This document shows, one piece after another, positions 13,580-23,832 of a DNA stretch of 64,000 bases. A program made the translations under genes and the position numbers. Every line of letters begins with the position of its first letter. Positions within the stretch are counted from its first letter, which is position 1. Under the pieces are notes generated by a model that did no database searches, was not told the DNA's origin, and saw only the letters and a list, made by a program, of their open reading frames with translations. Location of the stretch: positions 25,407,503-25,471,502 of the forward strand of contig OZ024806.1 in the NCBI GenBank assembly GCA_964017045.1, given 5' to 3'. This DNA comes from Omphiscola glabra. Its lineage: Eukaryota; Mollusca; Gastropoda; Lymnaeidae.

Positions 13580-15038
13580 AATAGAGAGAGAAATAGAGAA
13601 AGGGAGAGAAAGAGAGAAAGCGAGCGATAGAGATGCTTTGGGGGATTTAGCTTTAAGAAAGTAAAGGGAGTTTGAAGGTGAGCTGACCAACATTGCCGCT
13701 TCTTGAATGACCAATGGCCAATGACCAGCGCATCCCTCAGAATGATCAAATCCACCCTACCCCCCCCCCCCCAATAATCCTCAATTGCCCCTTTTTAAGG
13801 CATAAGCCCCACTACCGGAAACACTGAAATACTAAAAACATCTATGGAGTATTGAAGAAAAAACAATAAAAATAACCATCTTGAGTTAATTCAACTTTTT
13901 ACATTTGAAAACTATTATAAAATTTGGAAAACTATTCAGTGAATTTTAATTGCCCAACTGACTCTTGGGTGCCAAGTTCTGACTCTTAGCTATACCAAAG
14001 TTCTGACTCACGGGAAGCGCCTTAAGCTCTTGCAGTAAGTTCCCGAATTTCTCACCATTAGTTCCAAAAGTTCCCAATCTTAGTTCCCAAACGTCTAATT
14101 CTTGGTTCTCGTGTATAGTTATAAAATAAGACATGTCTACAAGAATTTTGTTATAAGGAGTCTTCTTACTTCCCATGTTTAGTTAAACAAAAGACTTACC
14201 TCCCATGTTTAGTTATAATCATCTCGTTAGTGTGGGCGTGAAACTTGGTCCACATGTCTCCGTTGTACAATGACACGGTGCAGTTGTCCTTCCCTGTGGC
14301 CGTAAAGTTAGTCCGGGAATTCCCGGTACCCAGCCGTCGTACTTTCCTCTCGCTTCCTTGATGTCCCTGGCTCATCGCGCCGGGTGTCCACGAGTAGTAA
14401 GATGGCGCACCAGGAACCGGTTCACGGTTGTAGTATACATGAGTGGATGCCGGTGGGGACGACTGACCGTTATATCCGTGGTGCTGTGGTTGATCTCCGG
14501 CGTAGTTATAACTGATGTAGTTTGAAAGCTTGTGCCCATGAGGGTCTGGGCGTTGAGGAACCGGGTGGAATGGTGTCATGTCCGTGTAGATGGCGCCAGT
14601 GGGGCTAAGTTCTGAAGGCTTCCCTTTGAAGATATTTAAATTCCTCCTAGCATCATGTCCCTGTCTGGAAGCAGCATGTTTTTCTGCTTCACTTCCGGTC
14701 TGAAATTCAGTATGAGTGTCTGGTCTGTACATGACATTTTGGCTCGAGGGTAGGTCGCCGTTCGGTGACCGGTATGGGGGATAGACATAAAGACCGGTAC
14801 CGGGAAAGCCACCATCGTTGCCGGTCCGACTCGCTGTTTGTCCCAGGAATCCCGCATCGTGATGGAATCCATTGAAATGTGAATAGAAATTGTGATATGT
14901 TGGTGACGTTTTGCCACTGGGGTCGTTTGCAGATCTCGATGTTGGGATTTCTCCAAAGGGGATTGAACCAACGTATGGAGAAGTTGGGCTCGTGCGTCGG
15001 GTAACGTGCCCTGAGTTCAGTGGAGACTTGCTTGCCAT
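2262..15038 (-). CDS. tbr: T-brain-class T-box transcription factor (TBR1/EOMES/TBX21 group), seven coding exons
   Basis: Sequence-specific nuclear DNA-binding regulator. Coding exons in transcript order: 15038-14200, 10406-10252, 8397-8282, 7491-7348, 6536-6475, 4019-3777, 3078-2262. All have AG/GT borders, phases agree, and they sum to 2376 nt (791 aa plus stop). The T-box spans about residues 254-440, opening with [20 protein letters not shown] and continuing through [45 protein letters not shown] and [21 protein letters not shown] plus SPNTG plus [10 protein letters not shown] point to the T-brain class rather than Brachyury or Tbx2. The end of the domain is divergent ([17 protein letters not shown], where relatives usually have an NPFAKGF core). 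N- and C-terminal regions are low complexity (Ser/Pro/His/Asn). The sixth exon has a second in-frame acceptor five codons later (4004). The frame stays open above the ATG to an acceptor at 15081, so translation may begin in an unseen 5' exon. A possible poly(A) signal lies at 1995-2000. Confidence 0.82.
3358..3572 (+). repeat. 22-bp tandem repeat in the last T-box gene intron (10 copies)
   Basis: The unit is ttctctattgccctgtagac plus ca, with early copies reading ttcgctattg. It lies between coding exons 3777 and 3078. Confidence 0.95.
5295..5434 (+). repeat. 22-bp tandem repeat containing the palindrome TCAATTGA (6 copies)
   Basis: The unit is gtgaatcaattgaaacatat plus ta. The array abuts an inverted-repeat element (5441-5828), and related sequence (attaatgcatcaaaagatgaaac) resumes just beyond it, so the element may have inserted into the array. 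Confidence 0.93.
5441..5828. mobile_element. MITE-like element with roughly 90-bp terminal inverted repeats
   Basis: The left end tggactacgatgagtcac...ttgttttgtcacgtgata is matched by the reverse complement of the right end (tatcacgtgacaaaacaatc...cgtagtcca). The similarity extends inward over ggtaggctttctgc on the left and gcagacagcctacc on the right. There is no coding capacity. It lies in a T-box gene intron. The superfamily is not assigned and no clean target duplication was seen. Confidence 0.75.
6585..6870 (+). repeat. Degenerate repeat of about 37 bp (catagaaatatgtgctttgt)
   Basis: Three or four clear units (catagaaatatgtgctttgt then gcataacttatac) grade into diverged copies (gtacataggaatatgtgat). 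It lies just upstream (transcript sense) of T-box exon 6536-6475. Confidence 0.7.
9665..9925 (-). mobile_element. Possible tRNA-derived SINE relic
   Basis: On the minus strand TGGCCCAGCGG resembles a tRNA A box, and about 28 bp later GAGTTGAATCC resembles a B box. The spacing is shorter than in a tRNA, and no clear tail or target duplication was found. The segment is more GC-rich than the surrounding T-box intron and is open in one plus-strand frame, but has no recognisable protein. This is a weak call. Confidence 0.3.
10455..10612 (+). repeat. Short degenerate minisatellite (gtacagagtaaaggg)
   Basis: Repeated gtacagagtaaag and gtacagggtacag words with 7- to 14-bp phasing, about 50 bp 5' (transcript sense) of T-box exon 10406-10252. 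Confidence 0.85.
12251..12418 (+). repeat. 11-bp tandem repeat (about 15 copies)
   Basis: The unit gtagacataac is nearly perfect, with one copy reading gtagacatcac. It lies in the long first intron of the T-box gene. The minus-strand frames over it are artefacts of the repeat. Confidence 0.97.
13545..13625 (+). repeat. Polypurine (GA)n-type simple repeat
   Basis: Imperfect agagagag/agaaagag tract of about 80 bp, purine-only on the plus strand, in the first T-box intron. Confidence 0.9.
14161..14215 (-). repeat. tbr: Small direct duplication of an exon/donor boundary (T-box exon 1)
   Basis: Minus strand AACTAAACATGGGAGGTAAG at the real donor is repeated 30 nt downstream as AACTAAACATGGGAAGTAAG. 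The second GT (14169-14168) would extend the exon by 30 nt, in phase, but the added sequence begins with TAA in frame. It is therefore either a non-functional copy or a truncating alternative donor. Confidence 0.7.
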
Positions 15039-15080
15039 GAGCAGTTCCTGTTGGAGGTGGACTATTTCAATTTCTGTGTT
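15039..15080 (-). CDS. tbr: Possible N-terminal extension of the T-box gene's first recognised exon
   Basis: Fourteen codons directly 5' of the ATG at 15038 are open in the same frame (reading NTEIEIVHLQQELL) and are preceded by a good pyrimidine-rich acceptor (tctttcag, AG at 15082-15081). This suggests that the exon is internal and that the true start codon lies in an upstream exon that I could not identify. If the exon's 5' end is instead untranslated, the ATG at 15038 is the start. Confidence 0.45.
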
Positions 15081-15536
15081 CTGAAAGATTTTTTTTAAAA
15101 TTAAGTTTTATTTTAATAGTATTTTTATTTCGTTAAAAACAAGGATTTTATTTTTTTTATTTTTCTTCCTTTGTGTTGTTGGTTTGAGTTTTTTTTATGT
15201 GTTGTGGCGAGGGGCGGGGGTTGTACACAGTTTTATTTTAACATCCACAAGAACATCGAATAATTTTTTATTTTTTTTATCACCCACTTTGATACCCAAA
15301 GTTTTACTACATAATATTATTATTAAATTTAAAATATTCACATTTTTAATTTAAATATATCACAAATTTCGACATATTCGTGTGTATTGCGAAACATTTA
15401 TCAAATTCTTAATTCATTTAAACACCGCGACAACTTGGAATAAATGTTCATGAATCTGGCTTGGTGTCACTGGGGTTGTACTTGGTCGATTCTGTTCGAC
15501 TTAAATATAGTACCAGTACAATTGAGAGTTGTTCTT

Positions 15537-15989
15537 GAGGGAGCAGTATTATTGCATCTCGAAGGAGCAGTATTATTGCATCTTGAAGGAGCAGTATTAT
15601 TGCCTCTTGAAAGAGCAGTATTATTGCATCTTGAAAGAGCAGTATTATTGCATATTGAAGGAGCAGTATTATTGCATCTTGAAGGAGCAGTATTATTGCA
15701 TCTTGAAGGAGCAGTATTATTGCATCTGGAAGAAGCAGTATTATTGCATCTTGAAGGAGCAGTATTATTGCCTCTTGAAAGAGCAGTATTATTGCATCTT
15801 GAAAGAGCAGTATTATTGCATATTGAAGGAGCAGTATTATTGCATCTTGAAGGAGCAGTATTATTGCATCTTGAAGGAGCAGTATTATTGCATCTTGAAG
15901 GAGCAGTATTATTGCATCTTGAAGGAGCAGTATTATTGCATCTTGAAGGAGCAGTATTATTGCATCTTGAAAGAGCAGTATTATTGCAT
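15537..15989 (+). repeat. 24-bp tandem repeat (about 19 copies) with 168-bp higher-order periodicity
   Basis: The unit is gagcagtattattgcatctt plus gaag. A marked run of variants (cctcttgaaa, catcttgaaa, catattgaag) occurs at about 15601 and again at about 15770, seven units later, which shows segmental duplication inside the array. Frames stay open on both strands because 24 is divisible by three and the unit lacks stops in some frames; no protein is inferred. Confidence 0.96.
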
Positions 15990-16742
15990 TCGATGTGACA
16001 AAAATGCAAAAATCAAAGAAGAGCTCAAAACGTAAGCCTGTGCTCCAAAATATACGAATCTAGGAAATTGGAGCTGAGCTTAGATCTGGAGCTTTTATTT
16101 GCCCGGAACTGGGGCTTGTAAATTTTTAAAGCTCCTAGCTCCAAAATGTATTTTAAAAACTAATTTAAAAAATATATAATTTGAACTTTTTTTTATTTTA
16201 AAAATTAATTTTGTCCAAATAAATGCTCTCTTTTTCTATCAGTCTTGTTGACCCACTCTTCTGCAAGGCACAGACATGTCTAATGCCTATTTAATAATTT
16301 GGTTAGCGACACAAATAAATACATTTAAAACACTTAACATCTCATCCCTTTAACCTATCCAACTCATTTTTCATTTAAATTTTGCCGGAGTTCAGAGCAG
16401 CGCTGACAAATTTTTACTGATCACCCCCCCCCCCTCTTCCCACAAACCACCAACCAAAAAAAAGTAACTTTTCTATTTTTAGTATTTTGCATTTGATAGT
16501 CAAAATCTCAAATGTGCAAACCATTAAAGTCGTAAAATATAATTGTAATATTTTCGGTAATGTGATGCATCTACTCAGTTATTGAAATGCTTCCAGTTAG
16601 TTATTTACTTTGTTTCTGTCTGGTTTTTGCGCCCACTCCTATTTTTTTTCTTCTTGAGGTAGGATATATGTATATATATATATAATTATTATGTTAATTT
16701 AATTTATACTTATATTTAAATGTTTTGTTGAACTGATGAAGG

Positions 16743-16929
16743 CTGAGGCGTAGCGTAGGGGGCAGGGGGGATACTGATGTACCCGGGCGCCAGCTAGTTA
16801 GGGGCGCCAAAATGTGTTTGGTTTTATTTTATTGATGAAAATAATGGGTTTGGGAGTTGAGAAAAGGAAAAGAGGGCGCTTTAAAATGAATCTTGTCCCC
16901 GGGCGCCAGACACTCTAGCTACGCCTCTG
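16743..16929. mobile_element. hAT-type MITE with 8-bp target-site duplication (family A)
   Basis: Ends CTGAGGCGTAGC and GCTACGCCTCTG are inverted repeats. It is flanked on both sides by GATGAAGG (16735-16742 and 16930-16937), an 8-bp duplication typical of hAT insertion. The interior has cccgggcgcca motifs shared with the copy at 63569-63737. It is 187 bp and non-coding. Confidence 0.88.
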
Positions 16930-17677
16930 GATGAAGGCATGTGCCGCAATGTCTACTGTTGTATTATGTAAAATTATTATAAAAGCTTAACATATATTGT
17001 TTTATCGACACAAATTTTTCGTTGTTTATTAATCTATCTACTCATTTACAATAATTGATTAACAAATAATATGTTTAATAAATTGCTGCAGAACACTTGA
17101 ACAATTATTTGACATTATTTTATAACGTTTGACGTTTCCAAATTTTAAGTAGCACATATTAAGGATTATTTAACAATCTATCAATACTACAAAATGTACT
17201 TAAGTAAACTATATAATGTTTTCATTTATTTGATCTGATTCTGTGTACACTGTACACATTTCAAGTCTTTATATTCTAAGACTGTATCTTTAAATCACGA
17301 TCAATTTGTTCATATTATTGATTAAATTTAATATTCTGTCTGGGGTTTTAATAAAGTCTGGGAAATCAATATATACATAGTTACTAAGAGAGAATTTTAA
17401 TAATTATGGTCATAATTAATTACTTCTAAAGGGAAATGTAAGAGCAATATTGATGTAAGGTGTCAATGTTTTTGTATTTATGACATTATGATACGATAAC
17501 ATGTTGACAGGATAGATTTTAAGTAACTGTCATTAAACTGTGAGACGGTCGTATCTTGATAAGAAACGATGCCATCAAACAAATTATCGTGTTTCGATAA
17601 ATCGATGAAAGGTTTCAGTGTACATGACATACCTGGTTAGATCCGATCAAAGTTGACAGCAAATTAATTTCCCATGG

Positions 17678-17685
17678 TCACACCT
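17678..17685 (+). promoter_or_regulatory. Perfect T-box half-site TCACACCT upstream of the T-box gene
   Basis: TCACACCT is the reverse complement of AGGTGTGA, the T-box half-site, about 2.6 kb upstream of the first recognised T-box exon. One or two such octamers are expected by chance in a window of this size, so an autoregulatory role is only a suggestion. Confidence 0.2.
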
Positions 17686-17889
17686 CACGTCTGCTGTCTG
17701 AAGATCGCACGTCTCATATCGCGTAAGACAAGATGGTTTAAAAAATCTCACACTTCCACTGTTTATTATGATTCTGTATTTTATTCCACGGTGCTGAAGG
17801 GCTACCGGTATCAACTTATTACATTCATATAAAATAGATTTTTAACACATTTTTTCCCCCATTAGCCAATAAATCTCTTCATGCATGTA

Positions 17890-18250
17890 TGCTGTCTTAC
17901 GACGGAGTCGTTGAACTGAGTATTGATCTTAACTTCGTGCTAACGAGCGCTAATCTCTTCAGTCCACTAGTCCGGGAGGTCCGGTGACGGAGCTTTGTCG
18001 TGGTGCGAACGTCGTCATTGGTCAACCGGTTATGACAGGGGCGTGGCTTAGCCCATAAAATGGACTGTGACTGGGCCTCCTCTCTGTTGGATTGCCGAGT
18101 GTCGCCTGTCAACAACTTCGATGAACAATCAATGGGTCTGTGACGGCGATCGAGAGGGACACCATCAATGATGACAAGCTGACCGCGAGACAAGACCAGC
18201 CTGTCCAAAAGAGCTTTGATCATTCCACCGCCGTCTTGGTGGTGACGTCA
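17890..18250 (-). promoter_or_regulatory. GC-richer segment with CCAAT and GC-box-like motifs, candidate 5' exon or promoter
   Basis: An island of balanced base composition in AT-rich DNA, upstream of the T-box gene on the same strand. On the minus strand it has CCACGCCCC, then GACCAATGAC, and ends with a good donor (CCGTC|GTAAGA, GT about 17900). One frame is open for 108 codons but matches nothing I recognise, and the donor does not yield an ATG-led frame joined to the exon ending at 15080. A non-coding first exon is possible. Confidence 0.3.
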
Positions 18251-18872
18251 CTAACATACGAGTCATATATCAATTGAATGATTATTTGGTACCTATGAAG
18301 ATTTTCGATAAGGAACCTTACCTGCAATAATTGATTATAAAGTTACTAATTTCCCATGTTTTTTTTTATCCCGGGAAAAACTGTTTTTAAATAGTTTTAT
18401 TTTACTAAACTCTTATTATTAGGTTAATCTGTCCGCTTATTTGTTAGTTTGTGTATGGTGGAATCCTATTTCTCAATTTTGACCCATTTCCCAAAGTTCA
18501 AAATGAGCTGAAACTTTGTACATTCAACCACCCACGATTACATTACAACACTGACTCTTGATAGACCTCTATGGAGTTCTCAGGAACGGAAAGTGATCGG
18601 AACAATCGGGTTTTTACTGCAGTGTTACCTTATCCATGGTTACTCGTCCCAAATAAGCAGTCAATGGTGAACAACACAAATGTTCACAGTAAGGTCACCA
18701 ACGACCTTCAACGTGTTTGTATTTCATGGGCGCCGCAAGCTTTTTTAGTCATACGTTTCAACCCCCTTCCTGATCTCCTATTGCATCTTCCAAGACTGTA
18801 TTATAATATAATATGCATTGAATCACGCTTTTCAAGAAATGTACCAACTAGTAGAAAATAAATGTCCCCCAG

Positions 18873-19077
18873 GACTTCAGAGTTGTTACAGTCATATGAC
18901 TTCAGAGTTGTTACAGTCATATGACTTCAGAGTTGTTACAGTCACATGACTTCAGAGTTGGTACAGTCACTTGACTTCGGAGTTGTTACAGTCATATGAC
19001 TTCAGAGCTGTTACAGTCACATGACTTCAGAGTTGTTACAGTCATATGACTTCAGAGTTGTTACAATCGCATGACTA
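18873..19077 (+). repeat. 25-bp tandem repeat (8 copies)
   Basis: The unit is gacttcagagttgttacagt plus catat, with a few substitutions. It lies in the intergenic DNA upstream of the T-box gene. Confidence 0.95.
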
Positions 19078-20074
19078 AAAAAAGAGCCGGGCGCCCATGA
19101 ACGCAATGTTCTTAGCAAATTGCAAAGACATGCACGCAGCGGCATCCCTGATTTCATTCCACTTGTCAAGACTCAGGCTCGACGCAAGCATACAACACTA
19201 ACCTAAAGCAGTCGTGAGATCTCATAAATCCATGAGTAAATAATTTGCATAGTAAAAATAATAATTGTGTCACATGACACTTACTTGCAGCAATGCAAAG
19301 GTATATACGTCTCCAATATACGTGTCCAATATACGTGTCCAATAGCCAATATACGTTTATATTTGTCAAGTCATACGACATCATTGTATTGAATAATATC
19401 AAAATCATGAATTTTGGCTAATTATTATGGGTACACATACAATTTCTTTTGTTGATCTTTATTTGAACTATTTGTTGTAATTATAAAATAATGTACATAT
19501 TTCACCACATAACGGCCATCAAACTCCAACATATATTTGTTTAGTTATTTTGTCTTCTTCTATATATTAAGGGCACACGATCAATTTATTGATCATTCTG
19601 GCTCCTATGCATGAAGTTGTGATTTGCAATGTTTCTGTGTCTGTGTTTTAAAATGTATTTATATTCTTGTTCGTTTTAGGTTCCCGACCCTATTGCCTAA
19701 TCCTACTACTCGATGCCGGTGCCTGATCCCCCTACTTGACCCTAGCGCCTGATCCCACTACTTGACCCCAGTGCTTGATCCCACTTCGCGACCCTAGCAC
19801 CTGATCCCAAAATAATTTAATCATAACTTTTTTAAAGATCGTTAAATAACTAAAAAAATAATTTGATGAAGATTTTCCAAGAGCTTGAAGGTCAAGGTTA
19901 GGGTAGTCTTACTTAAGATACATATGTTTACAACGTTGATGACATCATCGATGACTCATTAAGTTCATCTATTCTACTCTGTCTTCGCTTAGACGAGAAT
20001 ATCTAGGTAAACCTCTAACATTTCTGAAATAAATTATTTATATTATATTTATAAAACCGTGATTCTCTTAATAT

Positions 20075-20433
20075 CAGTGTTTCCCAACCTCTTCCGCCCA
20101 CCAAAAAGCCCCTCCCCCACCCACCTTTCTCCGTTTGTTATTGTGTTGTAAGATGTCTCCTTGATTCCGTCAGGAGATTGTATTTTAATTTCGAGGCCTG
20201 TTTGTGGGGCCGAGATTCAACGTTGCATGACAAAATTTGACAATAGTTGACATATGTCTGTATCGGAATAAATGATAAATGACAAACGATGATTAAGTTT
20301 AAGACATTGTCGTGTCCCAAAATCGTTTTTAAAAAGACAATAGATTTTCCTCTCTGACTAAGACCCTCATGCTCTTCAAATCCCCTCCCCCCTCCAACCT
20401 GTGGGGTGTACACCCGACGTTGGGGAAACACTG
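20075..20433. mobile_element. hAT-like non-autonomous element, diverged
   Basis: Left end CAGTGTTTCCCAACCTC and right end GTTGGGGAAACACTG form the terminal inverted repeat common to hAT (Charlie-like) elements. The flanking octamers do not match, so the target duplication has decayed or the limits are slightly wrong. It is non-coding. Confidence 0.65.
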
Positions 20434-20604
20434 CTGCAACAAGTATGGTGCGGGGGATCATGTATTGACGACGTCGACAAAATTGTGTGAATGTTTTAAA
20501 ATGTTTCTTTTGATGCGACTTCTCTCCCGTCGATTTTCATGACAATGACACGTATAGATAAGAGCTGACCAACAAAGGTCAGCGTCTTCACTTTAGCAGA
20601 CCAG

Positions 20605-21331
20605 TGGCAAGGTAGCAAGTCATTATTTAGTAGACCTGTAGCAAGGCAGCAAGTCATTATTTAGTAGACCTGTAGCAAGGCAGCAAGTAATTATTTAGTA
20701 GACCTGTAGCAAGGCAGCAAGTCATTATTTAGTAGACCTGTAGCAAGGTAGCAAGTCATTATTTAGTAGACCTGTAGCAAGGCAGAAAGTCATTATTTAG
20801 TAGACCTGTAGCAAGGTAGCAAGTCATTATTTAGTAGACCTGTAGCAAGGCAACAAGTCATTATTTAGTAGACCTGTAGCAAGGTAGCAAGTCATTATTT
20901 AGTAGACCTGTAGCAAGGCAGCAAGTCATTATTTAGTAGACCTGTAGCAAGGTAGCAAGTCATTATTTAGTAGACCTGTAGCAAGGCAGCAAGTCATTAT
21001 TTAGTAGACCTGTAGCAAGGTAGCAAGTCATTATTTAGTAGACCTGTAGCAAGTCATTATTTAGTAGACCTGTAGCAAGGTAGCAAGTCATTATTTAGTA
21101 GACCTGTAGCAAGGCAGCAAGGCATTATTTAGTAGACCTGTAGCAAGGCAGCAAGTCATTATTTAGTAGACCTGTAGCAAGGCAGAAAGTCATTATTTAG
21201 TAGACCTGTAGCAATGCAGCAAGTCATTATTTAGTAGACCTGTAGCAAGGCAGCAAGTCATTATTTAGTAGACCTGTAGCAAGGCAGCAAGTCATTATTA
21301 GACCTGTAGCAAGGCAGCAAGTCATTATTTA
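20605..21331 (+). repeat. Minisatellite of about 34 bp (about 21 copies)
   Basis: The unit is gcaagtcattatttagtaga plus cctgtagcaaggca. There are c/t variants (ggcagc, ggtagc, ggcaac), and two shortened units near 21051 and 21298. It lies about 5.5 kb upstream of the T-box gene. Confidence 0.96.
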
Positions 21332-21856
21332 ATGACCCACTGGGCGTGTTTTTATTTTTTAATTATTAAAATTTATTTTGGAGTTGCTCGGGGGGCGCTA
21401 GACGTATAGTTCAAGGCCATCCAGGGGGTCACGAAACTTCTGTACCACATTCTTTACTTATGTATAGATTTATGAATTGGAAAATGTTCCAAAATTATTT
21501 GTTTCATTTCCAACAATCCTTGACTCAGGCTAATGTCGGACTCTTTGTTGGTTTCGACTGAGATATTTTATTTCACTCGGCTTGGTTTTAAGGTCCAATA
21601 TTTCTGTGGAAAAAAAAAAGTGGGAAGACCATGTGTTTACATTCAGTCCCATTAAACTTAATGGTTTCAGAAATATGCTATATTATAATGGCTTTAATGA
21701 TATTCTTGCTCATTTTAGATTATATTTATAGATTATAATAATATGACTTGCAAGCTTTTTACTTTAAAAAATAAGTTTTTACCAAGCACTTATTGCGTTT
21801 TTTTCACTCATTGGTATCCAACCCCACTAATTTATTTTCAATCCGTCGCTGTAGAT

Positions 21857-22014
21857 CAGTGGTTCTCAAACTTTATAATGCCGCGGACCCTTTAATACAG
21901 TTCCTCGTGTTGTGGCGACCCCCAGCAATACAATTATTTTCGTTGCTACTTCATAACTGTAGAATATATGTGTTTTTCGATTGTCTTAGGCGAACCCCAG
22001 GTTGAGAACCGCTG
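21857..22014. mobile_element. hAT-type MITE with perfect 8-bp target-site duplication (family B)
   Basis: Ends CAGTGGTTCTCAAAC and GGTTGAGAACCGCTG are inverted repeats of the hAT type, flanked on both sides by CTGTAGAT (21849-21856 and 22015-22022). Length 158 bp, non-coding. The clean ends and intact duplication suggest a fairly recent insertion. Confidence 0.92.
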
Positions 22015-22203
22015 CTGTAGATAGATGGCTCGTGATGCGGCATAAAGAAGATGAAAAACAGATGTATAATAAGTGAAATAAAATAAAGGGTGTTTTCCCT
22101 TCATGTGTATACTTAGAGCCCATGAGACGCCATAAGTAGATACATTATCACCTAATTTTCGTCATGTAACTGCTCACGTCAACCAGAGTTGCGGCCGCTG
22201 TGC

Positions 22204-22216
22204 AGGTCAAAGGTCG
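22204..22216 (+). promoter_or_regulatory. DR1-type nuclear-receptor-like site
   Basis: AGGTCAAAGGTCG is two AGGTC(A/G) half-sites with one spacer base, the DR1 arrangement bound by HNF4, RXR or COUP-type receptors. It lies in a GC-richer stretch (22170-22500) that also has a CCAAT motif near 22413. No adjacent gene was identified, so function is unsupported. Confidence 0.3.
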
Positions 22217-23539
22217 ACCACTGAACGTTCATATCATTTTCCCTGTCACACTTGTTGTCTGACGTTAGGACCCTTGTTCATTTGGCAGTTGTCTTTCTGA
22301 CCGAGACTTCAAATTGGTCATAATCGGACCATAGCGGGGGGCGTCTATTGTCAGTGTCCGCCCATTCGCAGGGGGTGCCTATTGTCAGTATCCACCCCCA
22401 CAATGCAGTGATGAACTGCCGACCAATGAAACCACCGCCCCGCACGCAATCGCTGGCGCGCGACACGAACTCACGGCGAGGGCGTCAAAATACGACATGT
22501 TTGTAGCAGCAGCGGCATGACGCATTCTGACATCTCAATAATGTAAAATAACTCAACAACGCTACCTACTATCGGGGTGTGGACCGACTCAATCAACCCC
22601 CGCCTTGTAGAGAGTTGATCTTTCATTCAAAAACCTACTTGGCAGGCCGAGATACCAAAACCATTTCTTTTTTTATTAATCAAGTTTCTTTTCCTCTACT
22701 GCATAGATCAGCGAGCTGAATGAAAGTGTCGATCAGTCAATGGAAATCGGACAATATAACTTATTACTGCAGGAAAAGGTCGGCAGTTAAGAATGTATCA
22801 ATCTCATGTAGGCACTGCTACCACATGATCCAAAGTGTTGGGGGAATCCCCAGTGACTTATAAAAGTCATTCGTTTTATATGCTCCACACACTCGAGCAG
22901 TGACACCTGAAAGCGGCATTGGGTTCAGAGGCTATGGTTCTCAGCCATTGAGGCCTTGACACGGGGGTCAATCGACTTACAACGTGAGAACTAAGATATG
23001 AAGATTATTCAGTTCTTTCTGTGGCCAACATCAAACTTTTGACAGGTATCTGTCAATAAATGACACCAGTTTTCATATTACGTTTTTGGTGAGCTTGTGT
23101 ACTTTGGTGTTTGGCCCGGGGTAGGCGGACGGGTTCGGCAGAAAGTACGCACATTTAAACATCCTGAAATTCTGGCGCCCTCTAATATCTCTGTTAAATC
23201 CATCTTTCACCTACAATTTTGTGAAATCCATGATGCTTAATAATTTTTTGAAATGTATATTTTTTTAAAAATCACTGTCGTGTTTCCTATTTATCGTTTA
23301 TTAAGGTATGTTGTTTTGTGTTTCATCATCAGTGACGTTGCAGCCCATGTTGAGCCCCGGCCTGCTTCACCACATCCTTCCATTCGCATCGATCCATGCG
23401 CGAACCCCCAACTGATGTAAATCCTTCCATACATCGTCGATCCATCTCAATCTTCGTCGACCGGTGAGCCGTCTGCCCCTTAGGTTTCTGCCTATACATC
23501 ACTTTTGATGCTCTCAACTCCTGCACACTTTCAACACGC

Positions 23540-23832
23540 ACTGTCCTTGTTTTGAGTTCATTCTGTGCGTGGACACAATCAGTGACAGCGTCCATTCTGT
23601 GTGTGGACACAATCAGTGACAGCGTCCATTCTGTGTGTGGACACAAGCAGTGACAGCGTCCATTCTGTGTGTGGATACAAGCAGTGACAGCGTCCATTCT
23701 GTGTGTGGACACAATCAGTGACAGCGTCCATTCTGTGTGTTGACAGTGTCCATTCTGTGTGTTGACAGTGTCCATTCTGTGTGTGGACACAATCAGTGAC
23801 AGTGTCCATTCTATGTGTGGACACCAGTGACT
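23540..23832 (+). repeat. Minisatellite of about 34 bp (about 8 copies)
   Basis: The unit is cattctgtgtgtggacacaa plus tcagtgacagcgtc. Some units are shortened (tgttgacagtgtc). Minus-strand open frames across it are products of the repeat. Confidence 0.94.

Noticed and set aside
17897..18223. A 108-codon minus-strand frame in a GC-richer patch
   Set aside because: No recognisable protein, and it cannot be joined in frame with an ATG to the T-box exon. Kept only as a possible promoter or 5' exon.
20605..21331. CRISPR-like array of regular repeats
   Set aside because: The units are contiguous with no unique spacers, in an animal genome. It is a minisatellite.
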